64,000 nucleotides of DNA from Serratia nevei (GTDB taxonomy: Bacteria; Pseudomonadota; Gammaproteobacteria; Enterobacterales; Enterobacteriaceae). A program made the translations under genes and the position numbers. Below the pieces are notes generated by a model, which saw nothing but the letters and a program-made list of their open reading frames with translations, did no database searches and was not told the DNA's origin. The stretch is taken from NCBI RefSeq assembly GCF_024160145.1, contig NZ_JAMYWQ010000019.1, positions 1 to 64,000 on the forward strand, given 5' to 3'. Shown here in pieces: positions 40,263 to 49,356 of this stretch (position 1 is its first letter; the number at the start of each line of letters is the position of its first letter).

Positions 40263-42758
40263 TTATCGACAGATGTTCGCTGCGCCGTCCATCGTCATTC
40301 GTGGACGCGCAATCTTGCAAATACCGTCGCTCAACCGAACCTCCAACGAGGTGGGCCGCTGCTCCACCCGGAGGTACAGCACACTGGCCTGCCCGACGAA
40401 ACCGATAGCCTGGCCGGTTTGGTCCGCCACCTCCGCGCCGAATGGCAAAGGCATGCGATCGTTTCTAAACGCGCGCAGCGTGTAAGGGCGACGCGGGTCG
40501 GTTTCGAACCTCAAATAATTGACGGCGCCGGCATAAGGCACGCTGTTGGCGATATTGCCAACGATCTCTGCGCCGGAACTCTTGCCGGTATCCGACAATG
40601 TCACGGAGTTTTGCCGGTAAGGCGTGGCGTAAGGCACCAATGCCAACCCCTCATCGTTCGTGACGATACTTTCATCCCCGTTCACCATCAGCCCTTTGGC
40701 CTTGGGCGCGTCAACCACCATCATGGTGTTGCCCATCTCGTTCGACGCCAGCACATGCCAGGGGATGGCCACCAGGCTGCCGCGGGCACTCATCCCCAAC
40801 TGCCGGTAATCCGCTGACTCGCTGTAGGAACCGCCGACGGTGGTCGCACTGGCGCGGTAGGCCGCATTCACACTCGCCATGCTGTTGCCACCGCGTTGAT
40901 TACTGCCGGCGAGCGCATAGCTCAGGCGGTTCGATTCCAGCGCATTGCCGCTCAGGCTCAGCGTGCTCTGCTGATACTGCGAGCCGGTGGCGGATAAACC
41001 GGTGCTGAAATAGGCATTGTTATCGAACACCGATAGCGGCACGCTCAGCGAAAGATAAAAACGCGTCTCCTCTCTGCGCTCGGAATTTCTTACCCGACTG
41101 GCGGAAACGTTATAGCTGATGCGCTCGAAAGCATTGGAATATCCCAGTTGGTATTCCCGGCTTTTCAGGGTGTTAGACCAGTAATCGCGCTGGGTACCGG
41201 AGAAATACAACGTCCCCCATCCTTCTGCGAGCCGCTGATTCAGGTTCAAATTGAAGGTATTGCGTGGACGTGCCGCGCGAACGGCATCCCAGGTATTCAA
41301 ATCCAGCGGGGCAAGTTCATCGTCATCCCGGCCGCGCCAATAATCGTGAAAGCGCTTTTCGCGTTCGCGATAGCCTTGATGGGTGTAGATCGCGTCGTTG
41401 AAGCTGTAATACCCTTTGGTCGAATAGCGATAAGCCGCCAGCGTAAAGTTGGTCGCGGTGGCATCCAAAAATTTGCTGTAAGCAATCCGAAAACTCTGCC
41501 CATTTTCATGGCGATCCTGCAGACGCGTGGCGGCCTGGGTCACATCGACAGACACCGCCCCGATCGGCAGATTCCAGCCGCTGCCGAGCAGCCAGGCGCG
41601 GTAGTCGTCACTGAGGATCGTGCCGGCATAGCCGGAAATCAGGTTGTTGAAACCATACTGCAGCGTGCCCTGGATGAAAGCCGGCGCATAGTCGGTATTC
41701 GTTTGATTAACCTTACCGGCAACCAGACCATATTTGCTGACGCCCTGCTTCAACATATTGGGTACGGCGGAAAACGGCACGGTAAAAGATTGTTCCCGTC
41801 CGTCAGCTTCCTTGACCACGACCAGCAGATCGCCCGCAGAGCCGGTCGGTAAAATGTTGTCCAGAGTAAAGGCCCCCGGCGGTACATTTTCCTGATAGAT
41901 AACGTTGCCGCTTTGTAAGACTTTCACCAACGCGTTACTCTGCGCGACGCCGCGTACGATGGGAGAAAACCCCTGCTGCGAATTGGGCCGCATGTTGATG
42001 TCCGAAGCCAGAGCCACGCCGCGCACCCGAATCGAGTCGAATAAATCGCCCGGCGAGTAGAAATCGCCCAAGGTCAGGTTTGACTTGATGGCGGCGAAAC
42101 CGCGCTGCACATAGCGGGTATTGTTTTGCCAATCGCTGCCTTGTCGCGAGCTGCTGCGGAAATTGCTGCTGTCTCTGAATTGCCACCCCGCCAGATTGGC
42201 CCCCGACTCCAGACCGCTATAAAAATCGTCGCTGGAGGCGCGATCGTTCTGCAAAGATTGCACATGGTAATAGGTGGCGTTATAGGCCAACAGCAGCGCC
42301 GGCACGCCGCGATCCCAAAATTTGGCGTCAACATAGCCGGCTTCTGAGCGAATCACCCGCGATTGCGGCACCGTCAGTTTCAGGCTTAACGTCGCCACCT
42401 CAAAATCTGCCCGTCCACCTTGTACCAGCCGCTCGACGGGAATCAGGCCATCGTTCGCCACGACGGTCAGCGTCGTCATATCAATGCCCAACAGCGCGGC
42501 GTCGCGATCGCTGATGCGGATATCGCCTTTATGTTCGCCAAACAGCAACGAGAATCGTCCTTTCCAGCTTTGGTTGACATAAACGTCAACGGTCTGCGTT
42601 CCCGCCGGCATATCATTATTGAGGTAAAAGCGCGACAGATCGGACTCACTGGATGCGCCGGCCAATAAGGAGGTATCGAATTTCATTGCCGATGCTTTAT
42701 TCGGCGCGATGAATGCAGATACGGTCAGTATCGAAAGCAATCTTATTTTAAGCTTCAT
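40263..42758 (-). CDS. Outer-membrane fimbrial usher
   Basis: An 831-residue FimD/PapC-type usher: signal peptide (to NKASA), N-terminal chaperone-subunit-binding domain (MKFDTSLLAG, FYLNNDMPAGTQTVDVYVN), the 24-strand barrel with an internal plug, and C-terminal domains (RPYTLRAFRNDRMPLPFGAEV, the end with Cys pair CKIARP...NICR). It threads pilin subunits across the outer membrane. Second last gene of the operon, 23 bp after the chaperone. Confidence 0.95.
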   Translation of the reverse strand: MKLKIRLLSILTVSAFIAPNKASAMKFDTSLLAGASSESDLSRFYLNNDMPAGTQTVDVYVNQSWKGRFSLLFGEHKGDIRISDRDAALLGIDMTTLTVVANDGLIPVERLVQGGRADFEVATLSLKLTVPQSRVIRSEAGYVDAKFWDRGVPALLLAYNATYYHVQSLQNDRASSDDFYSGLESGANLAGWQFRDSSNFRSSSRQGSDWQNNTRYVQRGFAAIKSNLTLGDFYSPGDLFDSIRVRGVALASDINMRPNSQQGFSPIVRGVAQSNALVKVLQSGNVIYQENVPPGAFTLDNILPTGSAGDLLVVVKEADGREQSFTVPFSAVPNMLKQGVSKYGLVAGKVNQTNTDYAPAFIQGTLQYGFNNLISGYAGTILSDDYRAWLLGSGWNLPIGAVSVDVTQAATRLQDRHENGQSFRIAYSKFLDATATNFTLAAYRYSTKGYYSFNDAIYTHQGYREREKRFHDYWRGRDDDELAPLDLNTWDAVRAARPRNTFNLNLNQRLAEGWGTLYFSGTQRDYWSNTLKSREYQLGYSNAFERISYNVSASRVRNSERREETRFYLSLSVPLSVFDNNAYFSTGLSATGSQYQQSTLSLSGNALESNRLSYALAGSNQRGGNSMASVNAAYRASATTVGGSYSESADYRQLGMSARGSLVAIPWHVLASNEMGNTMMVVDAPKAKGLMVNGDESIVTNDEGLALVPYATPYRQNSVTLSDTGKSSGAEIVGNIANSVPYAGAVNYLRFETDPRRPYTLRAFRNDRMPLPFGAEVADQTGQAIGFVGQASVLYLRVEQRPTSLEVRLSDGICKIARPRMTMDGAANICR

Positions 42759-42781
42759 TGCCGTTCTTCACGTTAGCGGGG

Positions 42782-43477
42782 TTAGCGGGCGGTAATGGCT
42801 TTAGATTTATAAGCCCCCAGGTCATCGACATAGAGCAAGGTATAAGGAACGTTTCGCTTCACCGTGACTTTAGCCGCGGCAACCTGGCTGGAAAACGGTG
42901 CCACCATGACAGAGTCGACCAACAAATTTTTTTTACCTTTTTGGTCAATGTTGACCAACGTAAAAAAGTAGGGGCTTTTATTGATCACCTTAAATCCCGC
43001 TTCTGTAGCCTGCAGCTCAATAAGATCGGGCATGGCGCTGGCGCTGCTCATTAGCGCTGCCGGACGATAAAACAATTTGATGCGCGACTTTATGGCGAGC
43101 TGGAGCGTATTGACGCCTTGCAGGTTGTCTGGTGTCGGCGGAATATCCAGGACATTCAAATAAAACACAGACTCACGATCACCAGGTAAGGCCGCTCCAA
43201 TTTTCTGTATGCGCAATTGTTGACCGTTATTACCGGCAACTTTTACCACTGGAGGAGATAATAAAAAGGGAACGTTTGCCGTTTCAGGCGTCGAGTTCAT
43301 ATCACCGTCATCTATCCAGGCTTGTACCAGCGACGGATCGCTGCCATCGTTGACTAACTGAACGATAACATCCTTGTTCTTCTCCGGATAAATAACGCGA
43401 GTTCCATTAATTACAATATTGGCATCGGCAAAAAAGCTGCTGAGAAATAGCCCAACAAAAATCAAGCACGGTTTCAT
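42782..43477 (-). CDS. Periplasmic fimbrial chaperone
   Basis: A 231-residue PapD-like chaperone with signal peptide (SSFFADA), two Ig-like domains and the family motifs NGTRVIYPEKNKDVIVQLVN and LQLAIKSRIKLFYRP. It donates a strand to pilins until they reach the usher. ATG 43477 has AGGGG 5 bp upstream; the GTG at 43483 falls on that site. A hairpin separates it from the pilin gene, which would make chaperone levels lower than pilin levels. Confidence 0.94.
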   Translation of the reverse strand: MKPCLIFVGLFLSSFFADANIVINGTRVIYPEKNKDVIVQLVNDGSDPSLVQAWIDDGDMNSTPETANVPFLLSPPVVKVAGNNGQQLRIQKIGAALPGDRESVFYLNVLDIPPTPDNLQGVNTLQLAIKSRIKLFYRPAALMSSASAMPDLIELQATEAGFKVINKSPYFFTLVNIDQKGKKNLLVDSVMVAPFSSQVAAAKVTVKRNVPYTLLYVDDLGAYKSKAITAR

Positions 43478-43488
43478 AGTCACCCCTG

Positions 43489-43517
43489 AAGCCAGGCCCT
43501 TGATACGGGCCCGGCTT
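43489..43517 (-). repeat. Intercistronic hairpin after the pilin gene
   Basis: AAGCCAGGCCC-TTGATAC-GGGCCCGGCTT, 11-bp stem with one mismatch, between pilin and chaperone. Similar hairpins in fimbrial operons stabilise the pilin mRNA or end most transcripts there. Confidence 0.65.
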
Positions 43518-43525
43518 AATCGCGA

Positions 43526-44110
43526 TTACAGGTAGGAAATGGTGTAAGTCACGTTGGAACTCAGCTCGCCTACTTTTGCTGCGGTGACATTGGTTTTGTA
43601 GTAGTAAACATCCAGCGTCAGCGTTTCCGCATCAGGCGCCGTTTTATCGCCTTTGATCTTGGTAACATAAGGCACGTTCAAGGGAAGCGGTGTGGACGAT
43701 CCCGGTTCGGCCAAAGAAAAACCGACGTTTTTCGCCACGGCGGCATCGCTTTCGTTAACCGAGCTGTTCAACAAATATTTCCCGTCGGTGGAAATATTAT
43801 TTGCCGAGGAGAAGTAGATCTTCAGCTTCGAATCCGCTTCCGATGCCGCCGGCTTACAGCCGGAAAACGTCAATGAGAAAGACTTCTTGTTTTTGGCGAT
43901 AGGGCCGACAACGGTACCCGCATCCGTCACAGAAATCGGACTCAGCGCCACGGTAAAGTCGGCACTTTTTCCGCCGTTGATGGTACAGGTGGTATCCGTC
44001 ACGGCTCCGGTAAACGAAATGACGCCGCCGGCAGAGTTATCCGCGGCCATTGTACCGGCAGACGTTAACGCAGCAGCCAATACCGCCAAAGAGATACCTT
44101 GCTTAATCAT
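43526..44110 (-). CDS. Major fimbrial subunit (pilin)
   Basis: A 194-residue type 1-like pilin. The signal peptide ends near TMAA before DNSAGG. The Cys pair (DTTCTIN and FSGCKPA) forms the pilin disulfide, and the penultimate Tyr and final strand (NVTYTISYL) match chaperone-usher subunits. First gene of the operon, with GGAG before the ATG and a long AT-rich promoter region upstream. Confidence 0.92.
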   Translation of the reverse strand: MIKQGISLAVLAAALTSAGTMAADNSAGGVISFTGAVTDTTCTINGGKSADFTVALSPISVTDAGTVVGPIAKNKKSFSLTFSGCKPAASEADSKLKIYFSSANNISTDGKYLLNSSVNESDAAVAKNVGFSLAEPGSSTPLPLNVPYVTKIKGDKTAPDAETLTLDVYYYKTNVTAAKVGELSSNVTYTISYL

Positions 44111-44907
44111 ATAATAAACTCCATTACTTTCTTCGCTGAGAGAGCATATATAAAAAGACCTATACCATTAAACCGTTCAGAGGCTAACGAAGCTTAGGCA
44201 ATAGCAGAGTATTGACAGCATCCTGCCATCTAAAAGTTTATATTCGACGGTATATATTTATATATATCCAAGTGTAGTTATAAATTATCTGGCCATGGGA
44301 AAAATCCCAATCACCGCCAGATGCCGACCATATTAATTCCAAAGACAAAAAGATTGCAACATCGAAGCAAAATAATTTTCATGACAATAAAATATGAATC
44401 GACCTGCTGGTAAGGAGATGCATGACATTAAAGAGAAAAAACCGCTTTACTGCAGACTGAAAGGTTAAATGGCAGCAAGCATTTCATGCATGAGATACAA
44501 TACGGAATAAAACAAGCAAAGCCATTGAAATATAAAAAGAAAAAACAAAAATCCAATGAAAGAAAAATCTTAGATTTCTTAAATTGCGGCCTTAGTTGGT
44601 CGGAGAGATTACAATTGTCTATTCATCGTCAATTGCATGAGCTACCCATATATGAGTAGAGCAGAAAAGCAACAGGGCCGTGTTTGCATATCAATGCAAA
44701 TGAAATATGACGCAGGATTCTACTCATAGTACAAGTCGTTGGGTCAAACATGTCAGCTAAAAATATAGCTTTATTTATAAATAAAAATAAAACCAGGGAA
44801 ATATACTTTTTACCATATAAAAAGACAACGGCGCTTTCATCGCGTTCCGCATCGATTTATCAAGATCGGGTGCAGCGGCGGCATAGAAAATGTTAAGGGC
44901 TAAGAAT
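44111..44907. other. About 800-bp AT-rich fimbrial promoter region
   Basis: No gene. Very low GC, long A/T runs near 44230-44290 and 44740-44830, typical of H-NS-bound fimbrial promoters. Three copies of a 9-bp motif lie at 44642-44728. I saw no pair of inverted repeats flanking a promoter, so a FimB/E-type invertible switch is not supported. Confidence 0.5.
44642..44728. repeat. Three copies of a CTAC[C/T]CATA motif
   Basis: CTACCCATA (44642-44650) and TATGAGTAG (44651-44659) form a near-perfect palindrome; CTACTCATA recurs at 44720-44728. They may be sites for the cluster's regulators. Confidence 0.45.
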
Positions 44908-44937
44908 AAAAAAACCGGGCACATATTACCCGGGTTT
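44908..44937 (-). terminator. Terminator after the small membrane protein gene
   Basis: On the minus strand AAACCCGGG and CCCGGTTT form a stem with one bulge and a 9-nt loop, followed by TTTTTT. It lies 23 bp after the stop. Confidence 0.75.
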
Positions 44938-44960
44938 ATATCAGAACAGGCATTATACGC

Positions 44961-45173
44961 TCATACTTGTTTTTCAGTCCGCACGATGCCGTGACTCTTC
45001 ATCACTTCTTCCATAGTGAGGTTCTCGTCGTACGGCGTTTCGTCCACCACGACGTCTTGCGGGCGCACATAAGGTTTGGTCGCTCGTTTGAACATCCACC
45101 ACCATACAAACACCAGGAAAGCGCCGGACTTCAGAAAGATCATGGTCCATAAAGCAACTTGATACCAGTTCAT
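44961..45173 (-). CDS. Small membrane protein, unknown function
   Basis: A 70-residue protein with one hydrophobic helix rich in Trp (LWTMIFLKSGAFLVFVWWWM), then a positively charged stop (FKRATKPYVRP) and an acidic cytoplasmic tail (DETPYDENLTMEEVMKSH). One-pass membrane anchor, N-out by the positive-inside rule. ATG 45173 has GGAGA 5 bp upstream; an ATG at 45185 has none. It has its own terminator. I do not recognise the family. Confidence 0.65.
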   Translation of the reverse strand: MNWYQVALWTMIFLKSGAFLVFVWWWMFKRATKPYVRPQDVVVDETPYDENLTMEEVMKSHGIVRTEKQV

Positions 45174-45421
45174 CCCTATCTCCATAAGAGAGTTAAGCGA
45201 AATTGATAAGGCCAGCGTTGGTATCGCCTGATGACGTTACGCAGGGCTCAACGCCGCCTCGATTGCATCATACTCTCATTGATGCACGGCTCTTATCAAT
45301 AGCAGATGGCGCTTCTAGCCAACAACGGGCTGAAATTACTCCATTTTTTGCACCGCTGAGGGCGGCAATTCTGGATGCGCGGCGACCTGAACAAACAAAG
45401 TGAAAAGTCATTGCGCCTGAC

Positions 45422-45440
45422 AGGGGTGATAAACACCCCT
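45422..45440 (-). repeat. Hairpin after the ant/cat operon
   Basis: AGGGGTG-ATAAA-CACCCCT, a perfect 7-bp stem 8 bp after the hydrolase stop codon, without T-run. Possibly ends the long minus-strand operon. Confidence 0.45.
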
Positions 45441-45447
45441 TCGAGAA

Positions 45448-46311
45448 CTATCTGGCTTGACCTTCACAAACTGATTTTTTACCTGGTGACTCGTTCATTA
45501 ACTCCAGCAATGCCTGCAACAGCTTCCCGCCCCCCTGAAACTCATTCAGCAGGGAAAAATGCTGATGCCCAGCCATACATTGATATACTACCTTGTTGCC
45601 ACATTGCGCCAGCGATTCAGCGTATTCTTTTGAATGACGAATTAATTCCGGTAATTCATCCGCACCCACCTGAATAGATATAGGTCGCCCCAAGCTAACA
45701 GAATGAATTGGACTATAGATACTAATCTCTTCTGGTGTCAGAGCAAGCTTATCATTCAGCCAGCTTAAACTTATGGGTTCCAGATCCACCAATGCGCTGA
45801 TCGGCATCGCATGTGAGACTAACGGATGTTCACGGTGAAGCGCGGTAAGATGTCCGCCGGCAGAATGCCCAGATAGGCAGACCTTTCCGGGAGTAATGTT
45901 AAAAGTTGATCTGTTGCCATCCAGAAAATCCAATAACTCCCCTATCTCATTAACAATGGTTGTCATTGAAGCCTCGGGAGCCAAGGTATACTCCGCCAGA
46001 ATAACGTTGATATTACTTTTGCACGCCCCCTCCGCAACAAAAGCGAAATCTTCTTTGTTACAATTTTGCCAGTACCCGCCGTGAATAAATATTAGCGTTG
46101 GCGCATATTTATCCTGAGCCGGGAAAAAGTCAAATCGTGTTCTCGCCCCCTTGGCATAAGGGATATCACGCCGAACATGGGCTGCCGCATACCAAGCGGC
46201 ACTTCGCTGTTGAAATTGTGTCAATAATGCGGGGAAGTCACTCACAGCCTTGGTATTATTATAGGCAGCATCAAGTTGTAAACGATCCATATTACGATAA
46301 ATAAGTTGCAT
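45448..46311 (-). CDS. Alpha/beta hydrolase, arylformamidase-like
   Basis: A 287-residue hydrolase. The oxyanion motif HGGYWQ, the nucleophile elbow LSGHSAGGHLT and a late His (MAGHQHFSLL) form the catalytic set. HGGYW is typical of kynurenine formamidases, which turn N-formylkynurenine into kynurenine in tryptophan breakdown. The place at the end of an anthranilate operon fits, since kynurenine gives anthranilate. Kynureninase and tryptophan dioxygenase are not in the window, so an amide or ester intermediate of another source is possible. Confidence 0.75.
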   Translation of the reverse strand: MQLIYRNMDRLQLDAAYNNTKAVSDFPALLTQFQQRSAAWYAAAHVRRDIPYAKGARTRFDFFPAQDKYAPTLIFIHGGYWQNCNKEDFAFVAEGACKSNINVILAEYTLAPEASMTTIVNEIGELLDFLDGNRSTFNITPGKVCLSGHSAGGHLTALHREHPLVSHAMPISALVDLEPISLSWLNDKLALTPEEISIYSPIHSVSLGRPISIQVGADELPELIRHSKEYAESLAQCGNKVVYQCMAGHQHFSLLNEFQGGGKLLQALLELMNESPGKKSVCEGQAR

Positions 46312-46362
46312 AATTACCTTCCATTTTTTTAAGTGCCCTTCCTCTCATCGTTAGCAAAGAAC

Positions 46363-47691
46363 TCAAGAGGCAGCCAATCTTGGGTTAACAAAAAACATAC
46401 AGCCTGCAGCCAGTAATGATGGCAAGGCGAAAGCCATAAAGTTCTGTTGTAACGTTAATTCCAGATCAATCAACACTCCACCGGCAAAAGGCCCAAGAAT
46501 AGCACCGATGCGACCGATCCCCAATCCCCATCCCAGCCCCGTCGACGTCATGGTGCAGGGGTAAAAACGCGCGACATAAGAGGTCATGGCGATCTGAGTG
46601 CCAATCGTGCTGGCGCCGGCAATAATCAGCAACACATAAAGGAGGCTCATCGAGCCTTGGGCACCCAGTAACGCAATCGCAGCCGCTCCCAGCAGGAAAT
46701 AGCCGATCAGCACGGTTCTTCCACTCACCTTATCCATAAGCCAGCAACTACTTAATGCACCTGCTACAGTACCAGAATGTAGAGCAACCAGAAATGTGAG
46801 GCTGGAATTCAAAGGGTAACCTGCCTGCAGCATCAGTTTAGGCAACCACGATGTCATACCATAGATCACATAGAGCGATATAAAAAAAACCAGCCAGAAC
46901 ATCAGGGTACTTAACGTTCTGTTATCGGAAAATAAATTCCCGATGCTCATTCTTACCTGCCCTGAATCTAAAGTTGATTGGCTGACAAACTCAGTTCCTG
47001 GTTGATAAATATAATCTGGCGAAACTCTCTCCAACGCACGTTTTAAACGCTCTTTCTGTCTTGTTTTAATTAAAAAAGCAGCTGATTCCGGCAACTGGCT
47101 TAACATCCAGGGTAAGAAAAACACGGGAAATATGGCCACATAAAATATAGATTGCCATCCCATGAGGGGGATCAAGTAGATACCCAATATCGCGGCCCAT
47201 ATGCCGCCAATGGAGTAACCACTGAACATTAACCCCACCATCAAGCTGCGCTTATTTTTAGGGGAGTATTCGCTGGTGAGGGCGGTAACATTAGGCATCA
47301 CACCGCCCAAACCGATACCTGAAATAAAGCGACACCATCCAAATTGATTGGCATTAACGGTGAATCCACAGAGAAAGGTGAATACACTGAAGGTAATCAC
47401 ACAGAGAGTAATGACCTTCTTTTTACCTATTTTATCTGAGAGCGGCCCCAATAAAAGCGCACCGAACATCATGCCAATCAACGTATAGCTACCTAATAAA
47501 CCTGCCTGAGCTGCAGTTATCCCCCAGTCGGCCATTAACTTTGGTAAAATAACCCCTAGTACGGCTAGGTCGTAACCATCGAATATTATAACATAGGCAC
47601 ACCAAAAAATTGTCAGACGGTGGATGTTTTGAAATTTTGCATTATCGATTATAGGTGTAATATTAACGACGGTAACATCGAATTGAGCCAT
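46363..47691 (-). CDS. MFS transporter, aromatic acid:H+ symporter (AAHS) family
   Basis: Twelve-segment permease of 442 residues. It has the AAHS features IIFDGYDLAVLGVILPKLM, GLLGSYTLIGMMFGALLLGP, LSDKIGKKKV and the late GRIGAILGP. Relatives (BenK, PcaK, MhpT) import benzoate and similar acids. Located directly after antC, it most likely imports anthranilate. AAGGAG precedes the ATG. Confidence 0.87.
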   Translation of the reverse strand: MAQFDVTVVNITPIIDNAKFQNIHRLTIFWCAYVIIFDGYDLAVLGVILPKLMADWGITAAQAGLLGSYTLIGMMFGALLLGPLSDKIGKKKVITLCVITFSVFTFLCGFTVNANQFGWCRFISGIGLGGVMPNVTALTSEYSPKNKRSLMVGLMFSGYSIGGIWAAILGIYLIPLMGWQSIFYVAIFPVFFLPWMLSQLPESAAFLIKTRQKERLKRALERVSPDYIYQPGTEFVSQSTLDSGQVRMSIGNLFSDNRTLSTLMFWLVFFISLYVIYGMTSWLPKLMLQAGYPLNSSLTFLVALHSGTVAGALSSCWLMDKVSGRTVLIGYFLLGAAAIALLGAQGSMSLLYVLLIIAGASTIGTQIAMTSYVARFYPCTMTSTGLGWGLGIGRIGAILGPFAGGVLIDLELTLQQNFMAFALPSLLAAGCMFFVNPRLAAS

Positions 47692-47739
47692 ACAATCTCT
47701 CCTTGGCGTAAAAATAGTGCCTTATAAAAGGATGTCAGC

Positions 47740-48756
47740 CTATCTACTGGAAACAAAACGCTCAAAATAGACCTGATGTTCTGCTACTGGCTGAGCCGCC
47801 AGCCAGCTGCAGGTCGCCTCGATCATTGGCGGCGGTCCACACAAATAGGCATCGAACGGCTGTTGCAGCAGAGCGCTTTCCAACGCATGGGTTACCCAGC
47901 CCTTTTTCCCCTGCCATTCAGGGCCGGGATCGGCCACTACCACCTGATAGCTGAAATTACCAAGTCGTTGGGCTAATGAGTCGAGCCGTTCCAGTTCACT
48001 GATCTCACTCTCGCGGTTTACCCCATAATACAGTGCGATAGGTTGCCCTCCGTCCCCTTGTTCCGCCAAACTTTCCAGCATGCTGAGAAACGCGGACAAC
48101 CCAGTTCCCCCGGCAACAAAAAGCAGCGGGCGCTTTACTTCACGCAGATAAAACGCGCCGAACGGGGCGGTAAAGCGAATACTGTCCCCTACTTGGCAAC
48201 GCTGCCGCAAATAGTCACTCATTAACCCGCTCGGTAACAGGCGGATCAAAAAGCGCACTACCGTAGATTGCGCACTGGCGCCGGCATACGAGTAGGCACG
48301 GCTTTCCTCGCTACCGGGGATCTGAATTCTTGCATACTGCCCTGGTAGATAGTGCAACGCAGGTTCGTCCTCACCCAGCGTAATTTCCAGGGTGGCTACC
48401 GTATCAGAGAGCAGATTCAGAGCACTTACCCGGCCGTGATAGTTCTGCTGGCCGATGTTGCAAATGCTTGAATCGATGTCAAAGTAGAAAGAGCTCGGTG
48501 ACGTCAACCGGGTCTGGCAGGCCAGCATATACCCCTGCTCAAGTTCGCTGGCGCTAAGCGCTTCATCATCAACATACTCTAGCTCGATGGTTCCCGATTC
48601 ACAGCGGCCACGGCAGGTGGCGCATACCCCTTCACGACAGTCGAGCGGAAGCTGGATCCCGTGACGAAAAGCCGCATCCAATAATTTTTCGTTCTGCTCG
48701 ACCTGAATGAACCGCGTGAATCCATCCCGGAAAATAATGGCGGCGCGATAAGTCAT
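47740..48756 (-). CDS. antC: Anthranilate 1,2-dioxygenase reductase component
   Basis: A 338-residue electron-transfer flavoprotein. The N-terminal ferredoxin domain (LDCREGVCATCRGRC and a later Cys in MLACQT) binds [2Fe-2S]; the next part binds FAD (RAYSYAGAS) and NADH (LLFVAGGTGLSAFLSML, YLCGPPPMIEA). It moves electrons from NADH to AntAB. The ATG at 48756 follows AGGAG; an upstream in-frame ATG is not needed. BenC is alike; assignment to anthranilate rests on AntA. Confidence 0.92.
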   Translation of the reverse strand: MTYRAAIIFRDGFTRFIQVEQNEKLLDAAFRHGIQLPLDCREGVCATCRGRCESGTIELEYVDDEALSASELEQGYMLACQTRLTSPSSFYFDIDSSICNIGQQNYHGRVSALNLLSDTVATLEITLGEDEPALHYLPGQYARIQIPGSEESRAYSYAGASAQSTVVRFLIRLLPSGLMSDYLRQRCQVGDSIRFTAPFGAFYLREVKRPLLFVAGGTGLSAFLSMLESLAEQGDGGQPIALYYGVNRESEISELERLDSLAQRLGNFSYQVVVADPGPEWQGKKGWVTHALESALLQQPFDAYLCGPPPMIEATCSWLAAQPVAEHQVYFERFVSSR

Positions 48757-48818
48757 AATCACTCCTGTATCATTACTGTTCATAATAACGGCGGCCGCGA
48801 CCGCCGTTATTAGACAAA

Positions 48819-49322
48819 TCAGAGATGGTAAAAATCGAGTACTGAATCAATCTTGTCATTCAGTACCAGTACGTGCTTGCGCGCGATTTTGAGCTGCCCT
48901 TCCTGCCAACGCAGGCGATAGTTGGCCCGCCCAAAGAAATGACGGCTTTCACCAAAGCGGTAATAGTGCGTCACCCAGTTCACGCTAACGGTCAGCTGCC
49001 CAGTCTCCGCCACCTGGAAGCACACGTTATCGATCGAGTGCAATGTACGCGGCATCGGGGTGCAGGCTGCTGACTTGCCGGTACGAATTCGGAATACCCT
49101 ATCTTCCAGGCCGGAGCGAGTGGCATAGTAGATCAGCGACATCTCCCGTTTTGGATCCCGTGTATATTCATGTTCGCTGCGCCACTGCGGCACATGTAAC
49201 TCGGCATCTGCGGTGAAGTAGTTAAGGTAGCGATCCCAATCCTGATGATCGCAGGCGTCTGACACTTGGTATAGAAACCGTTCAATGGCATATTGCTGTT
49301 GCTCAGGCGTAATGTTTTGCAT
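48819..49322 (-). CDS. antB: Anthranilate 1,2-dioxygenase small subunit
   Basis: A 167-residue beta subunit of the ring-hydroxylating oxygenase, with the SnoaL-like fold. It has no redox centre and gives the hexamer its structure. Segments DWDRYLNYFTADAELHVPQW and ESRHFFGRANYRLRWQEG match the family. Lies between antA and antC, with GGAG before the ATG. Confidence 0.93.
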   Translation of the reverse strand: MQNITPEQQQYAIERFLYQVSDACDHQDWDRYLNYFTADAELHVPQWRSEHEYTRDPKREMSLIYYATRSGLEDRVFRIRTGKSAACTPMPRTLHSIDNVCFQVAETGQLTVSVNWVTHYYRFGESRHFFGRANYRLRWQEGQLKIARKHVLVLNDKIDSVLDFYHL

Positions 49323-49356
49323 GATTAATCTCCGTCATGACAGGGCGAACCCCGAT

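Noticed and set aside
44111-44960. Invertible fimbrial switch (fimS-like)
   Set aside because: No pair of inverted repeats flanking a promoter and no FimB/E-type recombinase nearby.
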